Shown here: positions 46,689 through 56,886 of the stretch, in pieces
Position numbering within the stretch: the first letter of the stretch is position 1
Layout of the letters: each line of letters starts with the position of its first letter
Origin: an uncultured Alphaproteobacteria bacterium
GTDB lineage: Bacteria; Pseudomonadota; Alphaproteobacteria; VGEJ01
Length of the DNA: 64,000 nucleotides
Assembly: GCA_913041535.1 (NCBI GenBank)
Contig: CAJWJK010000002.1
Location: forward strand, 1-64,000
Reading direction: 5' to 3'
Notes under the pieces: model-generated
The model's input: only the letters and a program-made list of their open reading frames with translations
The model's database searches: none
Told to the model about the DNA's origin: nothing
Made by a program: the position numbers and the translations under genes

Positions 46689-47888
46689 ATGGAGGAACAA
46701 CAATCGGACAGCTTGGATCGCGATGGTTCACGCAGCAGAAGGCGCTTGCACCTTAGGGGCGTTGAATCGGCCGATAGTGACTCAGTGTATGATGGCATTG
46801 GTTCTCATTTGAAGAAGTCTAGGGAACACCAGGGTATCAGACTGGCAGAAGTATCAAGCCAAATTCGCATTTCTGAGTTTAATCTTCGTGCCATCGAGGG
46901 CGGGCGTTTTGATGATCTGCCGGGAACTGTTTATGCAATTGGCTTTCTGCGCACTTATGCAAAATACCTTGGGCTGGATGAAGGTATAGTTGTAGATTCC
47001 TATAGAGGTGAAATTGATTTACAGGGTAGTCAGGCGCAACTTTCTTTTCCATCGCTTACAACTGACAGTCGAATTCCGGGACAGTGGTTAATTGCTGGTT
47101 CGTTGGCCCTTGTGGTGGTGGTTTATGCTGGTTGGTACTACATTTCTGATGAGGACCGCGTTGCTGTAGAGCTAGTTCCAGAAGTATCAGAGACAGAGGT
47201 TAGCAACAATGATGTGTCCGATGGTGCACTAGAAAGGCTTGATTCTGATAGTGTTATTCAGAGCAGTCGTCTGGATAATAACGGAAGCGAAACCTTACCA
47301 CATGAGGTAGATAATAAGCAGCTGAAAACGGTGCTTACTGAATCGAGCAATGGAGGCATTTCATCGATTGATGGTGAAGACAAATTTCTAAGCCCTAGAC
47401 AGAGACCTAGTACAAAAGAAACTTCGCCTATAGTAGCGATTGTAAGGCAAGACGAAAATCGCGTAGATTTGGAAACAGAAGCGCTGCAATCGGGAGAAGC
47501 AGACGGGTTGGAATCGGCGGAAGCCATGCCTGACCAAGATAGGATGAAGCAGGAAAGTGTTCCTGCAGAAGTTTCTGGAAGTAACGCATCTGCGGTTTAT
47601 GGTGCAGATACAACTGACGCCAGAGTTGTAATTTCTGCCCGCAGAGACAGTTGGATTCAAGTATACGATTCTAATGGTGAAATACTTTTCAAAAGAGTTT
47701 TACTGCCCGGCGATAGCTTTGTTGTTCCGAATCGAGTGGATATTTGGTTGATGACTAGTAATGCCGGGGCTCTTGAATTTGTCGTTGACGGAGCAACCTT
47801 GCCGCCAGTAGGGGGCGACGGAGAGGTGCTACGAGAGTTGGCACTTGATGCGAAGTCTTTGCTGGAAGTTCAGTCTGTTGAACCTTGA
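46689..47888 (+). CDS. rodZ: RodZ-like helix-turn-helix membrane protein
   Basis: This is a bitopic protein with an N-terminal Cro/C1-type HTH_25 domain (IGSHLKKSREHQGIRLAEVSSQIRISEFNLRAIEGGRFDDLPG, about residues 35-80), a membrane helix WLIAGSLALVVVVYAGWYYI, a disordered acidic linker and a C-terminal DUF4115 periplasmic domain (RDSWIQVYDSNGEILFKRVLLPGDSF). RodZ links MreB to the membrane and supports rod shape. ATG 46689 with GAGGGG seven bases upstream gives 399 residues; the ORF opens earlier at 46650. It lies directly before ispG, a common gene order. Confidence 0.85.
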   Translation: MEEQQSDSLDRDGSRSRRRLHLRGVESADSDSVYDGIGSHLKKSREHQGIRLAEVSSQIRISEFNLRAIEGGRFDDLPGTVYAIGFLRTYAKYLGLDEGIVVDSYRGEIDLQGSQAQLSFPSLTTDSRIPGQWLIAGSLALVVVVYAGWYYISDEDRVAVELVPEVSETEVSNNDVSDGALERLDSDSVIQSSRLDNNGSETLPHEVDNKQLKTVLTESSNGGISSIDGEDKFLSPRQRPSTKETSPIVAIVRQDENRVDLETEALQSGEADGLESAEAMPDQDRMKQESVPAEVSGSNASAVYGADTTDARVVISARRDSWIQVYDSNGEILFKRVLLPGDSFVVPNRVDIWLMTSNAGALEFVVDGATLPPVGGDGEVLRELALDAKSLLEVQSVEP

Positions 47889-47987
47889 GCTAATCCATTT
47901 GTGCAAGATGTTTGCAATATTGCTGGTTAGACAGAGCCAAGGATTTGTTCTTGATTACTGAGTCGGAGAAAGAAAAAAAGTTGCTCA

Positions 47988-49112
47988 ATGAACCCCCGTC
48001 CGTATAGAAAAATACATCGCCGTTTATCGCGCAAGATAAACGTTGGAAATGTGCCTGTAGGTGGTGAATCCCCTATCGCTGTGCAATCAATGACGAACAC
48101 TCTTACGACCGACATTAAAGCTACAGTAGCTCAGGTAAAAGCCCTGGCTGATGCTGGCGCTGATATAGTTCGCGTTTCATGCCCAGATCAAGAATCAGGT
48201 CGAGCTTTGAAAAAAATCATAAGTGCTGTTGATGTGCCAATTGTTGCAGATATTCATTTTCACTATCAACGTGCAATTGAGGCAGCGCAGGCAGGTGCTG
48301 CTTGCCTGCGCATTAATCCGGGCAATATTGGCTCGAAAGAAAGAGTGCAAGAGGTGATAGCTGCTGCAAAGGACAATGGGTGTTCTATGAGGATTGGGGT
48401 TAATGCAGGCTCCTTAGGGCGCTCTTTGCTTGAAAAATATGGAGAACCTTGTCCCGAGGCGATGGTAGAAAGTGCTCTTGCACAGGCAAGAATTCTTGAA
48501 GATAACGGTTTCACCGAATTTAAAATTAGCGTTAAGGCTTCTGATGTTTTTCTCGCTGTTGCCTCTTATAGACAGCTTGCTGAAGCGTGCGAATATCCTC
48601 TGCATCTTGGAATTACAGAGGCAGGGGGGTTGCGTACGGGTACTATTAAGTCGGCTATTGGTATCGGGGATCTACTTTGGTCGGGGATTGGCGATACAAT
48701 CCGTGTTTCTTTAGCTGCTGATCCCATAGAAGAGGTGATTGCTGGATATGAGATTCTTAAGGCGCTTGGACTACGCCACAGGGGCGTAACAATAATCTCA
48801 TGCCCTTCGTGTGCCCGACAAGGGTTTCCAGTGATTGATACTGTTAGAGTTCTTGAACAACGGCTTTCGCATATAACCACGCCTGTTACGCTTTCAGTAA
48901 TTGGCTGCGTCGTTAACGGACCAGGAGAGGCAAGAGAGACAAATGTTGGGCTTACAGGTGGCGGAGCTGGAGAACACATGGTCTACATTGAGGGAATCGC
49001 CAGTCACAAGACTGCCAGCTCCGATTTAATTGAAGAGCTTGTATCTCTAGTTGAGGAAAAGGCTGTCCAGATAGAGGCTGACAAGTCTTCATCTGATTCT
49101 AAATCAATCTAA
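47988..49112 (+). CDS. ispG: (E)-4-hydroxy-3-methylbut-2-enyl-diphosphate synthase
   Basis: IspG is the 4Fe-4S enzyme that converts MEcPP to HMBPP in the non-mevalonate isoprenoid pathway. The 374-residue protein opens with the family's [28 protein letters not shown] and has the TIM-barrel RINPGNIG and ITEAGG blocks. The C-terminal cluster domain has cysteines 272 and 275 ([11 protein letters not shown]) and 307 ([11 protein letters not shown]). It is followed 14 bases later by hisS. Confidence 0.97.
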   Translation: MNPRPYRKIHRRLSRKINVGNVPVGGESPIAVQSMTNTLTTDIKATVAQVKALADAGADIVRVSCPDQESGRALKKIISAVDVPIVADIHFHYQRAIEAAQAGAACLRINPGNIGSKERVQEVIAAAKDNGCSMRIGVNAGSLGRSLLEKYGEPCPEAMVESALAQARILEDNGFTEFKISVKASDVFLAVASYRQLAEACEYPLHLGITEAGGLRTGTIKSAIGIGDLLWSGIGDTIRVSLAADPIEEVIAGYEILKALGLRHRGVTIISCPSCARQGFPVIDTVRVLEQRLSHITTPVTLSVIGCVVNGPGEARETNVGLTGGGAGEHMVYIEGIASHKTASSDLIEELVSLVEEKAVQIEADKSSSDSKSI

Positions 49113-49126
49113 TTCATTGAGGGTTT

Positions 49127-50371
49127 ATGCAGTCACTAAAATCGGTACGCGGAACAAGAGATATTGCTCCGGCTGAGGCGCTTAAGTATAGACATGTTGT
49201 GGATGTGGCTAGAGAGGTTTCTTTACTCTATGGCTTTGAAGAAATTGCAACACCAATTTTTGAGTTCAGCGAAGTTTTCAAGCGTACCCTTGGGGAAACC
49301 TCAGACATCGTATCCAAGGAAATGTATAATTTTCGTGACCGTGGTGGTGAAGAGCTGACTCTGCGCCCAGAATATACCGCTGGTATAGCGCGGGCTTTCA
49401 TGTCGGGTGGAATTCCCAATGCCTTACCACTTAAACTCTTTGCCTCGGGGCCGATGTTTCGTTACGAACGGCCCCAGAAAGGTCGGCTTCGACAATTTCA
49501 TCAGATTGACATCGAAATTCTTGGAGTCAGTTCCTTTAAGGCAGACGTAGAGCTGTTAGCGCTTGGTGCTCAGATATTGCGGGAGTTAGGAATTACAAAG
49601 CAGGTTAGGTTAGAGATAAATAGCCTCGGTGATGTTGAGAGTCGAAACCGTTATCGTAACGAGCTTGTAAGTTACTTTCGCGATCACTCCAGCTTTTTGT
49701 CTGAAGATAGCCTTGTGCGACTCGAGCGTAATCCTCTTAGAATCTTGGATTCAAAAGACGAAAGCGACAAGAAAATTGTCGCTAATGCACCGCTTATGTC
49801 GCAATCGCTTAATGATGAATCAACGGCTTTTTTTGATTCAGTGCTTGGCGGTCTTGATGATCTGAAAATTGATTATCATCGGAACGAGCGTTTGGTCCGT
49901 GGGTTGGATTATTACAATCATACGGCATTTGAATTTGTTACAGATGCACTCGGTGCACAAGGGGCATTGATCGCGGGTGGGCGTTATGACAGGTTAATAG
50001 AAACGATGGGCGGGCCTGCAACGGCAGGTATCGGTTGGGCAGGTGGCGTAGAACGACTATCTATGCTTGCAAACGATCCACCCGTTTCAGAAAGGCCAAT
50101 CGCTGTCATTCCTGTTAGTGATAAGGAATGTGCCATTGCGACGAGAGTCTCGCATGATCTAAGACAGGCTGGGCGCGTGGTTGAATACGCATTTCGGGGA
50201 AACCTATCTCGCCGTCTTAAACGTGCTAATAGGCTAAATGCTAGAGTGGCTGTCGTGATTGGCCCTGATGAACTGAAACGCGAGATGGTCATGCTACGTG
50301 ACCTTGACAGCGGCAGCCAGACAGAGGCTACGCTTGACGCCCTCATTGAAAAGTTAACTTTCTACCGATGA
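49127..50371 (+). CDS. hisS: Histidyl-tRNA synthetase
   Basis: This enzyme charges tRNA-His. The 414-residue class II synthetase has motif 1 in the [15 protein letters not shown] region, [14 protein letters not shown], motif 2 [23 protein letters not shown], the histidine-specific [16 protein letters not shown] and motif 3 [15 protein letters not shown]...[12 protein letters not shown]. The C-terminal anticodon domain includes [23 protein letters not shown]. The stop overlaps the prfA start in ATGA (50368-50371). Confidence 0.97.
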   Translation: MQSLKSVRGTRDIAPAEALKYRHVVDVAREVSLLYGFEEIATPIFEFSEVFKRTLGETSDIVSKEMYNFRDRGGEELTLRPEYTAGIARAFMSGGIPNALPLKLFASGPMFRYERPQKGRLRQFHQIDIEILGVSSFKADVELLALGAQILRELGITKQVRLEINSLGDVESRNRYRNELVSYFRDHSSFLSEDSLVRLERNPLRILDSKDESDKKIVANAPLMSQSLNDESTAFFDSVLGGLDDLKIDYHRNERLVRGLDYYNHTAFEFVTDALGAQGALIAGGRYDRLIETMGGPATAGIGWAGGVERLSMLANDPPVSERPIAVIPVSDKECAIATRVSHDLRQAGRVVEYAFRGNLSRRLKRANRLNARVAVVIGPDELKREMVMLRDLDSGSQTEATLDALIEKLTFYR

Positions 50372-51468
50372 CAGTGATACCTCAAGAGAAAATCGACGCT
50401 CTTTTGGCCAGGTTTGAAACGATAGAGTCAGATTTAGCCAATGCAGCTAAGTTAGATCGAGAGGAGTATGCTCTATTGTCTAGAGAGCACTCTGAGCTTA
50501 GTCCTGTTATTGACGTAGCGAGGGAATTTTTAAGGGTTAATGATGAAGTGATGGAGTTAACCGTATTGGCTGAAGATGAGTCTTCTGAGACAGAAATGAG
50601 AGCCCTTGCGAGGGAGGAGATTGTAGCGATGCGAGAGAGGCTTCCGCAGCTTGAAAACAGCTTGAAGGCTCTTCTGCTTCCTTCGGACAAGGCTGACTCT
50701 AGGAATGTTATAGTGGAGATTCGCGCGGGTACAGGTGGTGACGAAGCTGCGCTTTTTGCGGCTGATCTGTGTCGTATGTATCAGCGGTATGCAGAGCATC
50801 AGGGCTGGAAATTTTCGTTGCTTAACCTTAGCGAAACGGGTTTGGGTGGGGTTAAAGAGGCGGCATGTGAGATCACGGGAAAGGGTGTTTTTTCTCGTTT
50901 AAAGTTTGAATCGGGTGTTCATCGTGTCCAAAGGGTGCCGGTCACAGAATCTAGTGGGCGTATCCATACTTCGGCCGCCACAGTTGCAGTGTTGCCTGAG
51001 GCGGAAGAAATTGATGTGGATATAGACGACAGAGATTTACGAATTGATGTCTTCAGGGCTAGTGGGCCTGGAGGTCAATCCGTAAATACGACGGACAGCG
51101 CAGTTCGTGTCACACACCTACCGACTGGGCTAATTGTTCAGCAACAAGACGAGAAATCACAACACAAGAACAGAGCTAAGGCTATGAAGGTGTTGCGTGC
51201 AAGACTTTACGATCGCATGCGTACGGAGAGCCAAGAGAAGAGGGCTGCGTTTAGGAAAACGCAAGTTGGTACGGGTGATCGGTCTGAGCGGGTAAGAACC
51301 TATAACTTTCCACAGGGCAGGGTGTCGGATCACAGAATTAACCTAACAATTCATAAGCTAGAACAAGTACTGGAAGGTACGGCCCTTAATGAAATTGTTG
51401 ATGCTCTCGTTGCAGAGGATCAGGCAAGTCGATTATCTGAGTTGGAGAATAATAATGCCGAATCATGA
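50368..51468 (+). CDS. prfA: Peptide chain release factor 1
   Basis: RF1 recognises UAA and UAG and releases the finished protein. The 366-residue protein has the GGQ motif at about residues 235-237 ([23 protein letters not shown]) and the decoding PxT-type tripeptide region ([23 protein letters not shown], containing the PVT variant). The C-terminal block is [16 protein letters not shown]. It overlaps hisS by four bases and the next gene by fourteen. Usually prmC follows directly; here a PLP dehydratase gene lies between. Confidence 0.97.
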   Translation: MTVIPQEKIDALLARFETIESDLANAAKLDREEYALLSREHSELSPVIDVAREFLRVNDEVMELTVLAEDESSETEMRALAREEIVAMRERLPQLENSLKALLLPSDKADSRNVIVEIRAGTGGDEAALFAADLCRMYQRYAEHQGWKFSLLNLSETGLGGVKEAACEITGKGVFSRLKFESGVHRVQRVPVTESSGRIHTSAATVAVLPEAEEIDVDIDDRDLRIDVFRASGPGGQSVNTTDSAVRVTHLPTGLIVQQQDEKSQHKNRAKAMKVLRARLYDRMRTESQEKRAAFRKTQVGTGDRSERVRTYNFPQGRVSDHRINLTIHKLEQVLEGTALNEIVDALVAEDQASRLSELENNNAES

Positions 51469-52498
51469 GTCAGAGTCCAGGAAAGAAGAGTCATGGTCAC
51501 CTGATGTGCAGTTACCATCGCTTGAGGGAATTCGAGATGCATCTCTGCGCATAAGGAAGCACCAAATAGTCACGCCCTTGGTGCGTTCTGAATTGTTGTC
51601 TAATGCTTTTGGGGCCGATGTTTGGCTTAAGAATGAGACCGTGAGCCCCGTCGCTTCATTTAAACTGCGAGGGGCGTTAACCGCCTTGCTCCGATCGAAA
51701 GAGAGAGGCTTGCTAACAGGGGCGGTTAGTTCATCTACAGGCAACCATGGTCAAGGTGTTGCATATGCCGCTCGATTGTTGGATGTGCCGTGTACGATAT
51801 TTTTGCCTGAGAAAGCCAACCCTGTGAAACGAGCAATGATTGAGGCACTAGGAGCTTCTGTTCATGAAGTGGGTCGTGATGTTGATGAGGCAAAGGATGA
51901 AGCTATGACTTTTTGTGACAAACACGAATATGTGTTTGTAGACGATGGTGAAAATGTGGATGTAATTGAGGGAGCCGGCACAGTGGGGCTTGAAGTTGCC
52001 GAATCATTAAATTCGGTTGATTACCTTGTTGTGCCCATGGGTGCAGCGACATTTGTTTCAGGCTGTGGTGCAGCTATGAAAACATTGCAACCGAAAGCTA
52101 AGGTTGTTGCAGTACAAGCAAAAGGCTCAGCTGCATTGCATGATAGCTTTCACGCCGGTCGGCCCATCGCGCGCGATGTCGACACCATTGCGGAAGGCCT
52201 TACTACTAGGATACCGCCGACGCATGCTCTAACGGCAATGTTAAAGTTTGTTGATGATGCTTGGTTAACTGATGATGAAGCGATGTTATCATCGGTTCGG
52301 ACTCTCATGGAATGTGCTCACGTACTAGTTGAACCTGCCGGAGCCGCGACAACAGCAGCAGCTTGGAAACGTAGGGCGGAACTAGTTGGGAAGCGGGTAG
52401 TTCTTGTATTGTCTGGTGCGAATATTGCTCCTAAACATTTGCAAGCTGCCATTAGTTCCCCACCTACATTTTCCTTGGGTGAATTAAGCAGTGAATGA
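51455..52498 (+). CDS. PLP-dependent threonine/serine dehydratase-like protein
   Basis: This is a fold-type II PLP enzyme of the threonine dehydratase/EutB group, deaminating hydroxy amino acids or hydroxyectoine products. The 347-residue protein from ATG 51455 has the Schiff-base lysine 70 in SFKLRGA, the phosphate-binding [17 protein letters not shown] and a glycine-rich [16 protein letters not shown]. There is no C-terminal ACT domain, so it is not a feedback-regulated IlvA. The start lies inside the end of prfA, and its TGA overlaps the prmC ATG at 52495-52498. The insertion between prfA and prmC with overlaps on both sides is unusual. Confidence 0.85.
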   Translation: MPNHESESRKEESWSPDVQLPSLEGIRDASLRIRKHQIVTPLVRSELLSNAFGADVWLKNETVSPVASFKLRGALTALLRSKERGLLTGAVSSSTGNHGQGVAYAARLLDVPCTIFLPEKANPVKRAMIEALGASVHEVGRDVDEAKDEAMTFCDKHEYVFVDDGENVDVIEGAGTVGLEVAESLNSVDYLVVPMGAATFVSGCGAAMKTLQPKAKVVAVQAKGSAALHDSFHAGRPIARDVDTIAEGLTTRIPPTHALTAMLKFVDDAWLTDDEAMLSSVRTLMECAHVLVEPAGAATTAAAWKRRAELVGKRVVLVLSGANIAPKHLQAAISSPPTFSLGELSSE

Positions 52499-53388
52499 TG
52501 AAACATATGTCAATTTCCTCGATGAATCTTGATACCGTTCTCAACCAAGCGTCCCAGCAGTTGCAACAGAACGGCATTTCTAATGCTCGGCATGTTGCGC
52601 AGATCCTTCTTCGCAATTGTTTGGACTTGGATCGGGAGGAGGTTCTAAGAAGCCCCAAGCAGTTGGTGCGATCGGGATCGGTAGCCAAGTTTTATAGGGC
52701 AGTGTCGCGTCGATGTCACCACGAACCGGTATCGAGAATTATCGGGTTTCGTGAGTTTTGGAGCTTACCCTTTAAGGTCACATCAGCCGTACTTGACCCC
52801 CGTTCGGATAGCGAAACTGTTGTTGCTGCTGCGTTAGATTTTTCAGAACATCGTAAGTATGAATCACTCCGAGTGTTGGACTTAGGAACAGGAACAGGCT
52901 GTCTTGTAATGGCATTTTTGTCAGAACGGCATAATGCCACAGCAATAGCGACAGACATTAGTGTTGAGGCCTTATCGGTAGCGAGGAGCAACGCTGTATC
53001 GCTGGGCCTTGCTCAACGCTGTACCTTTGTATCAGCGAATTGGTGTGCTGGGATTTCAGATCGTTTCGATGTTGTGCTGGCAAATCCCCCCTACATCCCG
53101 ACGGCAGTTATACCAACGCTTGAAGCGGATGTTTATAGGTATGATCCGCATGTCGCGATTGATGGGGGTGTAGATGGAGGTGCTTGCTACCAGCAGTTAA
53201 TCCCTCTTCTTTCCAAAGTTCTAAGGAGGGGTGCGAGGGTATTTTTAGAAATTGGCGTAGAGCAATCAGAATTAGTCACTAATATTCTGCGTGCTAATAT
53301 GCTGTCAGTAATAGAAATCAGAAAGGACCTTTCTGGAAACGCAAGATGTATTGTGGCTGAGGCGGAAACTGATAAAAAAAAGGGCTAG
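52495..53388 (+). CDS. prmC: Release factor glutamine methyltransferase
   Basis: PrmC (HemK) methylates the glutamine of the GGQ motif in release factors. The 297-residue protein has the helical N-terminal domain, VLDLGTGTGCLVMAFLSE (SAM motif, about residues 127-144), ATDISVEALSVARSNAVSLG, and the NPPYIP catalytic motif (about 197-202). A second possible start (MSISSMNL) lies five codons in. It completes the prfA-to-prmC module after the interposed dehydratase. Confidence 0.94.
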   Translation: MMKHMSISSMNLDTVLNQASQQLQQNGISNARHVAQILLRNCLDLDREEVLRSPKQLVRSGSVAKFYRAVSRRCHHEPVSRIIGFREFWSLPFKVTSAVLDPRSDSETVVAAALDFSEHRKYESLRVLDLGTGTGCLVMAFLSERHNATAIATDISVEALSVARSNAVSLGLAQRCTFVSANWCAGISDRFDVVLANPPYIPTAVIPTLEADVYRYDPHVAIDGGVDGGACYQQLIPLLSKVLRRGARVFLEIGVEQSELVTNILRANMLSVIEIRKDLSGNARCIVAEAETDKKKG

Positions 53389-53559
53389 TAAAGAATGCCC
53401 TGGGGGATTAGGCTCTAGTTGGAGCAGGGTTGCGCCGCTGATGAGAGGCGTGCGAGCCGCGCCTCCTCCGCCAACGTATCTTGGTTTAGTTTCCGCTTTG
53501 GGTGGTATGTGGCTAAATAGGAGCCGTAGCGGGGTTTTTGCATCGAAATGGAAGGAAGG

Positions 53560-53967
53560 ATGAAACAGGGTCAAAATAATAGAAGACAGCGTGCGGGAAG
53601 GTCTGGAGGCCGTAGGTCGTATCATTCTGGAAACAGTCGCAGCCTAGAAAGCTCTGGACCCAATGTTAAATTGCGTGGTACTGCCAACCAAATCTGGGAT
53701 AAGTATCTCGCTCTTGCTCGCGATGCCGGAAGCTCTGGAGACCGTATTTCGGCGGAGAGTTACTATCAGCATGCAGAGCATTATTACAGGCTTATGACCG
53801 CTAACGGGCAAGGCAACAATAAATTGCAAGATGGGACCGACGCTTCTACATCTGCACCTACACCCGCAGAACGTGACAGTGATTCATCGTCACCGGAGAG
53901 TGGAAATGGTTCGCCCCCACAGAATAGTAGTGAAGACGTGGGAGAAGAGGGGACTTCCGTCTCTTAG
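53560..53967 (+). CDS. DUF4167 protein
   Basis: This is a small protein with an arginine-rich N-terminus, MKQGQNNRRQRAGRSGGRRSYHSG, typical of alphaproteobacterial DUF4167 proteins found beside prmC and clpB. The 135-residue product has a conserved helical part, NVKLRGTANQIWDKYLALARDAGSSGDRISAESYYQHAEHYYRLM (about residues 35-80), and an acidic, serine-rich disordered tail. ATG 53560 fits the family start and has AAGGAAGG immediately upstream; an in-frame ATG at 53548 is also possible. A nucleic-acid-binding role is suggested by the arginines but not known. Confidence 0.88.
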   Translation: MKQGQNNRRQRAGRSGGRRSYHSGNSRSLESSGPNVKLRGTANQIWDKYLALARDAGSSGDRISAESYYQHAEHYYRLMTANGQGNNKLQDGTDASTSAPTPAERDSDSSSPESGNGSPPQNSSEDVGEEGTSVS

Positions 53968-54015
53968 CACCTGCAACTTGAAATTGATGACGGATAAGGT
54001 GGTATCTAAGACGGC

Positions 54016-54043
54016 CTTGTGACGTTCTTAAAACACCCCATAT
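54016..54043 (+). promoter_or_regulatory. Sigma-32-like heat-shock promoter of clpB
   Basis: CTTGTGA at 54016-54022 and CCCCATAT at 54036-54043 are separated by 13 bases. This matches the RpoH consensus CTTGAAA-N(11-16)-CCCCATnT in all but two of the -35 positions. It lies about 110 bases upstream of the clpB start, where a heat-shock promoter is expected. It was found by eye, with no scan of random frequency. Confidence 0.6.
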
Positions 54044-54152
54044 AAAAGCAAGTGACTACGCCTTTATTTAATTGGCATGTAGTTTTGTGCTGGGTATCTA
54101 GGCGTTCTGATTCTGGATGTTCTAGCAGTCTGATGTGTGAAAAGGGGTGAAG

Positions 54153-56744
54153 ATGAACCTTGAAAAGTATACGGAGCGTTCTCGTGATGTGGTTCTTAGT
54201 GCTCAGGCCTTTGCCACCGATTCTAGACATCAGTATTTGTTGCCAGAGCACTTAATGAGGGTTCTGTTAGATGATGATAAGGGGTTGCCGATTGCATTGT
54301 TGACCTCGTCAGGCGGAGATGTAAAACAGATACTAGAAAGTGTCGAGCGTGAACTTGGCAAGGTTCCGGAAGTAGAGGGGAGCGAGTCATGCCGATTACA
54401 TTTAAGCAAAGAAATTGTGCAGGTATTTGAGCTAGCAGAACGAGAAGCAAAGCGTTCTGGTGATCAATTTGTTGCAGTAGAGAAACTACTTCTTGCTCTG
54501 TCACTTTGTATGGACTCTTCCATATGCAGCGCTCTGGCGAATGCCGGCGTCTCTTCTGAAGGCCTTAGGCGAGCGATTAATAATTTAAGAAAAGGTCGTG
54601 TTGCTGATCATGTCCTTGCTGAAGATAAGTATGAGGCACTAAAAAAATATGCGAGAGATTTAACGCTCGCAGCGAGAGAGGGACAGCTAGACCCAGTGAT
54701 TGGTCGCGATGAGGAGATTCGGCGGACAATCCAGGTTCTTTCTCGGCGCACAAAGAATAATCCTGTGCTTATTGGAGAACCAGGTGTAGGAAAAACAGCT
54801 ATTGTTGAGGGGTTAGCGTTGCGGATTGTTAACAAAGATGTTCCGGAAAGTTTGAGCAATAAACGTCTGATGTCCCTCGACCTTGGATCGTTGGTAGCCG
54901 GCGCAAAATTCAGGGGAGAATTTGAGGAGCGTCTGAAATCAGTGCTTTTTGAAATTACCAAGGCTGAGGGCAAGATTATTCTATTTATCGATGAACTTCA
55001 CACCCTGGTAGGTGCCGGTGCAGCAGAGGGAGCAATGGATGCTTCAAACTTGCTTAAGCCTGCCTTGGCTCGTGGGGATTTGCACTGCGTAGGGGCAACC
55101 ACACTTGATGAATATCGGAAACGTATAGAGAAGGATGCACCTCTAGCACGGCGGTTTCAGTCAGTTTATGTAGCAGAACCGAGTGTTGAAGATACTATTT
55201 CAATTTTACGTGGATTGAAGAATAAGTACGAGTTGCATCACGGTGTGCGCATCTCCGACTCCGCTATTACTTCAGCAGCAATGTTATCTAGCCGATATAT
55301 CAATGATCGATTTCTGCCTGATAAGGCTATTGACTTGATGGATGAAGCTGCGAGTCGACTGCGAATCGAAATCGACTCTAAGCCGGAGAACATTGATGAA
55401 CTTGATCGGCGAATCGTTCAACTCAAGATTGAAAGGGAAGCTTTAAAGGCCGAGGATAATTCGGAGATATATCCGCGCACAGAGTTAATTGAGCAAGAAT
55501 TGTCAAAGCTTGAAGAGGACTCATCAGAGCTGACCGTTCGTTGGGAATCTGAAAAGAAGAATCTCGCTAATGTGCGCAGAATCAAAGAAAGGATTGATTC
55601 TTTGCAAAATGAGCTTGAGTTGGCTCAGAGGGAGGGAAAGCTAGCTCGTGCTGGAGAGTTGGTTTACGGGACCATTCCAGAACTGGAGCAACGGCTGAGG
55701 GAACTGGAAAGCACAAGTGGCCAAATATTGCCCCAAGAGGTGGTCAGTGCCCATGGAATAGCTTCTATAATTTCTCGGTGGACTGGTGTTCCAGTTGAAA
55801 AAATGCTCGTGGAGGAGAAGAAAAAATTGCTCGACATGGAGCACGAGCTTCATGCTCGAGTGATTGGACAGGATGAAGCCTGTGAAGCAATTTCTAATGC
55901 CGTTCGGCGTGCTAGGGCGGGCATTCAGGACGAAGCGAGACCGCTTGGATCTTTCTTGTTCTTAGGGCCAACTGGAGTGGGAAAGACAGAGCTTTGCAAG
56001 GCAGTTGCAGCATTTTTGTTTGATGATGAAGCCGCATTAACACGTATTGATATGTCCGAATACATGGAAAAGCATGCTGTTGCGCGCCTTGTTGGCGCTC
56101 CCCCAGGGTACATTGGCTATGAGGAAGGTGGAACACTAACCGAAACGGTAAGGAGGCGCCCTTACCAGATAATTCTGTTCGATGAAATAGAGAAGGCCCA
56201 TGCTGAGGTGTTTAATCTTTTGCTACAAGTACTCGACGATGGGCGCCTTACTGATGGACAAGGTCGAACAGTCGACTTCCGCAATACCTTAATAGTGCTC
56301 ACTTCGAATCTCGGTTCGGAATTGTTTATTAGCGAATCTGAAGAAGTAGGTATTGATGTGGCACAGACAGAAATTATGGATGTGGTAAGAGCCACCTTTC
56401 GGCCAGAGTTTCTGAATCGGCTCGACGAAACAATCCTTTTTCAAAAACTTAGCCGAGTAGATATGGATGGCGTGGTTGATATACAGATAAAACGTTTAAG
56501 GGAGCGTCTTGAACGTAACGATATACATATTGAGGTAGATGCGAGAGCGCGGGCGTGGCTGTCAGATATGGGATATGATCCTTCCTACGGAGCAAGACCT
56601 TTAAAGAGAGTATTGCGAAGACATGTAGAAGATCATCTAGCTACTATGATTCTGGACAGCTCTATCTCATCAGAAGACATTATCGCTATCTCGGCCCACG
56701 ACACTGGCCTGACCATAAATAAGAGAGAAATCAAAGCAGCCTAA
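54153..56744 (+). CDS. clpB: Disaggregase chaperone ClpB
   Basis: ClpB is the hexameric AAA+ chaperone that, with DnaK, extracts proteins from heat-shock aggregates. The product from ATG 54153 (863 residues) has an N-domain, first AAA+ module with [13 protein letters not shown] and [11 protein letters not shown], and a coiled-coil middle domain (about 405-530, heptad-like, containing [12 protein letters not shown]). The second AAA+ module has [13 protein letters not shown] and [22 protein letters not shown]. The full middle domain separates it from ClpA/ClpC. A sigma-32-like promoter lies upstream. Confidence 0.97.
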   Translation: MNLEKYTERSRDVVLSAQAFATDSRHQYLLPEHLMRVLLDDDKGLPIALLTSSGGDVKQILESVERELGKVPEVEGSESCRLHLSKEIVQVFELAEREAKRSGDQFVAVEKLLLALSLCMDSSICSALANAGVSSEGLRRAINNLRKGRVADHVLAEDKYEALKKYARDLTLAAREGQLDPVIGRDEEIRRTIQVLSRRTKNNPVLIGEPGVGKTAIVEGLALRIVNKDVPESLSNKRLMSLDLGSLVAGAKFRGEFEERLKSVLFEITKAEGKIILFIDELHTLVGAGAAEGAMDASNLLKPALARGDLHCVGATTLDEYRKRIEKDAPLARRFQSVYVAEPSVEDTISILRGLKNKYELHHGVRISDSAITSAAMLSSRYINDRFLPDKAIDLMDEAASRLRIEIDSKPENIDELDRRIVQLKIEREALKAEDNSEIYPRTELIEQELSKLEEDSSELTVRWESEKKNLANVRRIKERIDSLQNELELAQREGKLARAGELVYGTIPELEQRLRELESTSGQILPQEVVSAHGIASIISRWTGVPVEKMLVEEKKKLLDMEHELHARVIGQDEACEAISNAVRRARAGIQDEARPLGSFLFLGPTGVGKTELCKAVAAFLFDDEAALTRIDMSEYMEKHAVARLVGAPPGYIGYEEGGTLTETVRRRPYQIILFDEIEKAHAEVFNLLLQVLDDGRLTDGQGRTVDFRNTLIVLTSNLGSELFISESEEVGIDVAQTEIMDVVRATFRPEFLNRLDETILFQKLSRVDMDGVVDIQIKRLRERLERNDIHIEVDARARAWLSDMGYDPSYGARPLKRVLRRHVEDHLATMILDSSISSEDIIAISAHDTGLTINKREIKAA

Positions 56745-56745
56745 C

Positions 56746-56780
56746 GGCCATTATGTAGCTCACGGGCTACAGTGGCCTTT
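56746..56780 (+). terminator. Possible clpB terminator
   Basis: Just after the clpB stop, GGCCA (56746-56750) can pair with TGGCC (56773-56777) around an inner GTAGC/GCTAC stem, forming a two-part hairpin. It is followed by only TTTCTAC, so the T-run is short. A moderate candidate. Confidence 0.4.
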
Positions 56781-56886
56781 CTACAGTCGCATTTGGCATT
56801 TAGTGGTCACTAGTTTGTGTTCTATAACAAGGATCAACGCAGGCGTATCAAGCGCGCAAGCTACAAGCGGGTGTGTGTCCATATAA

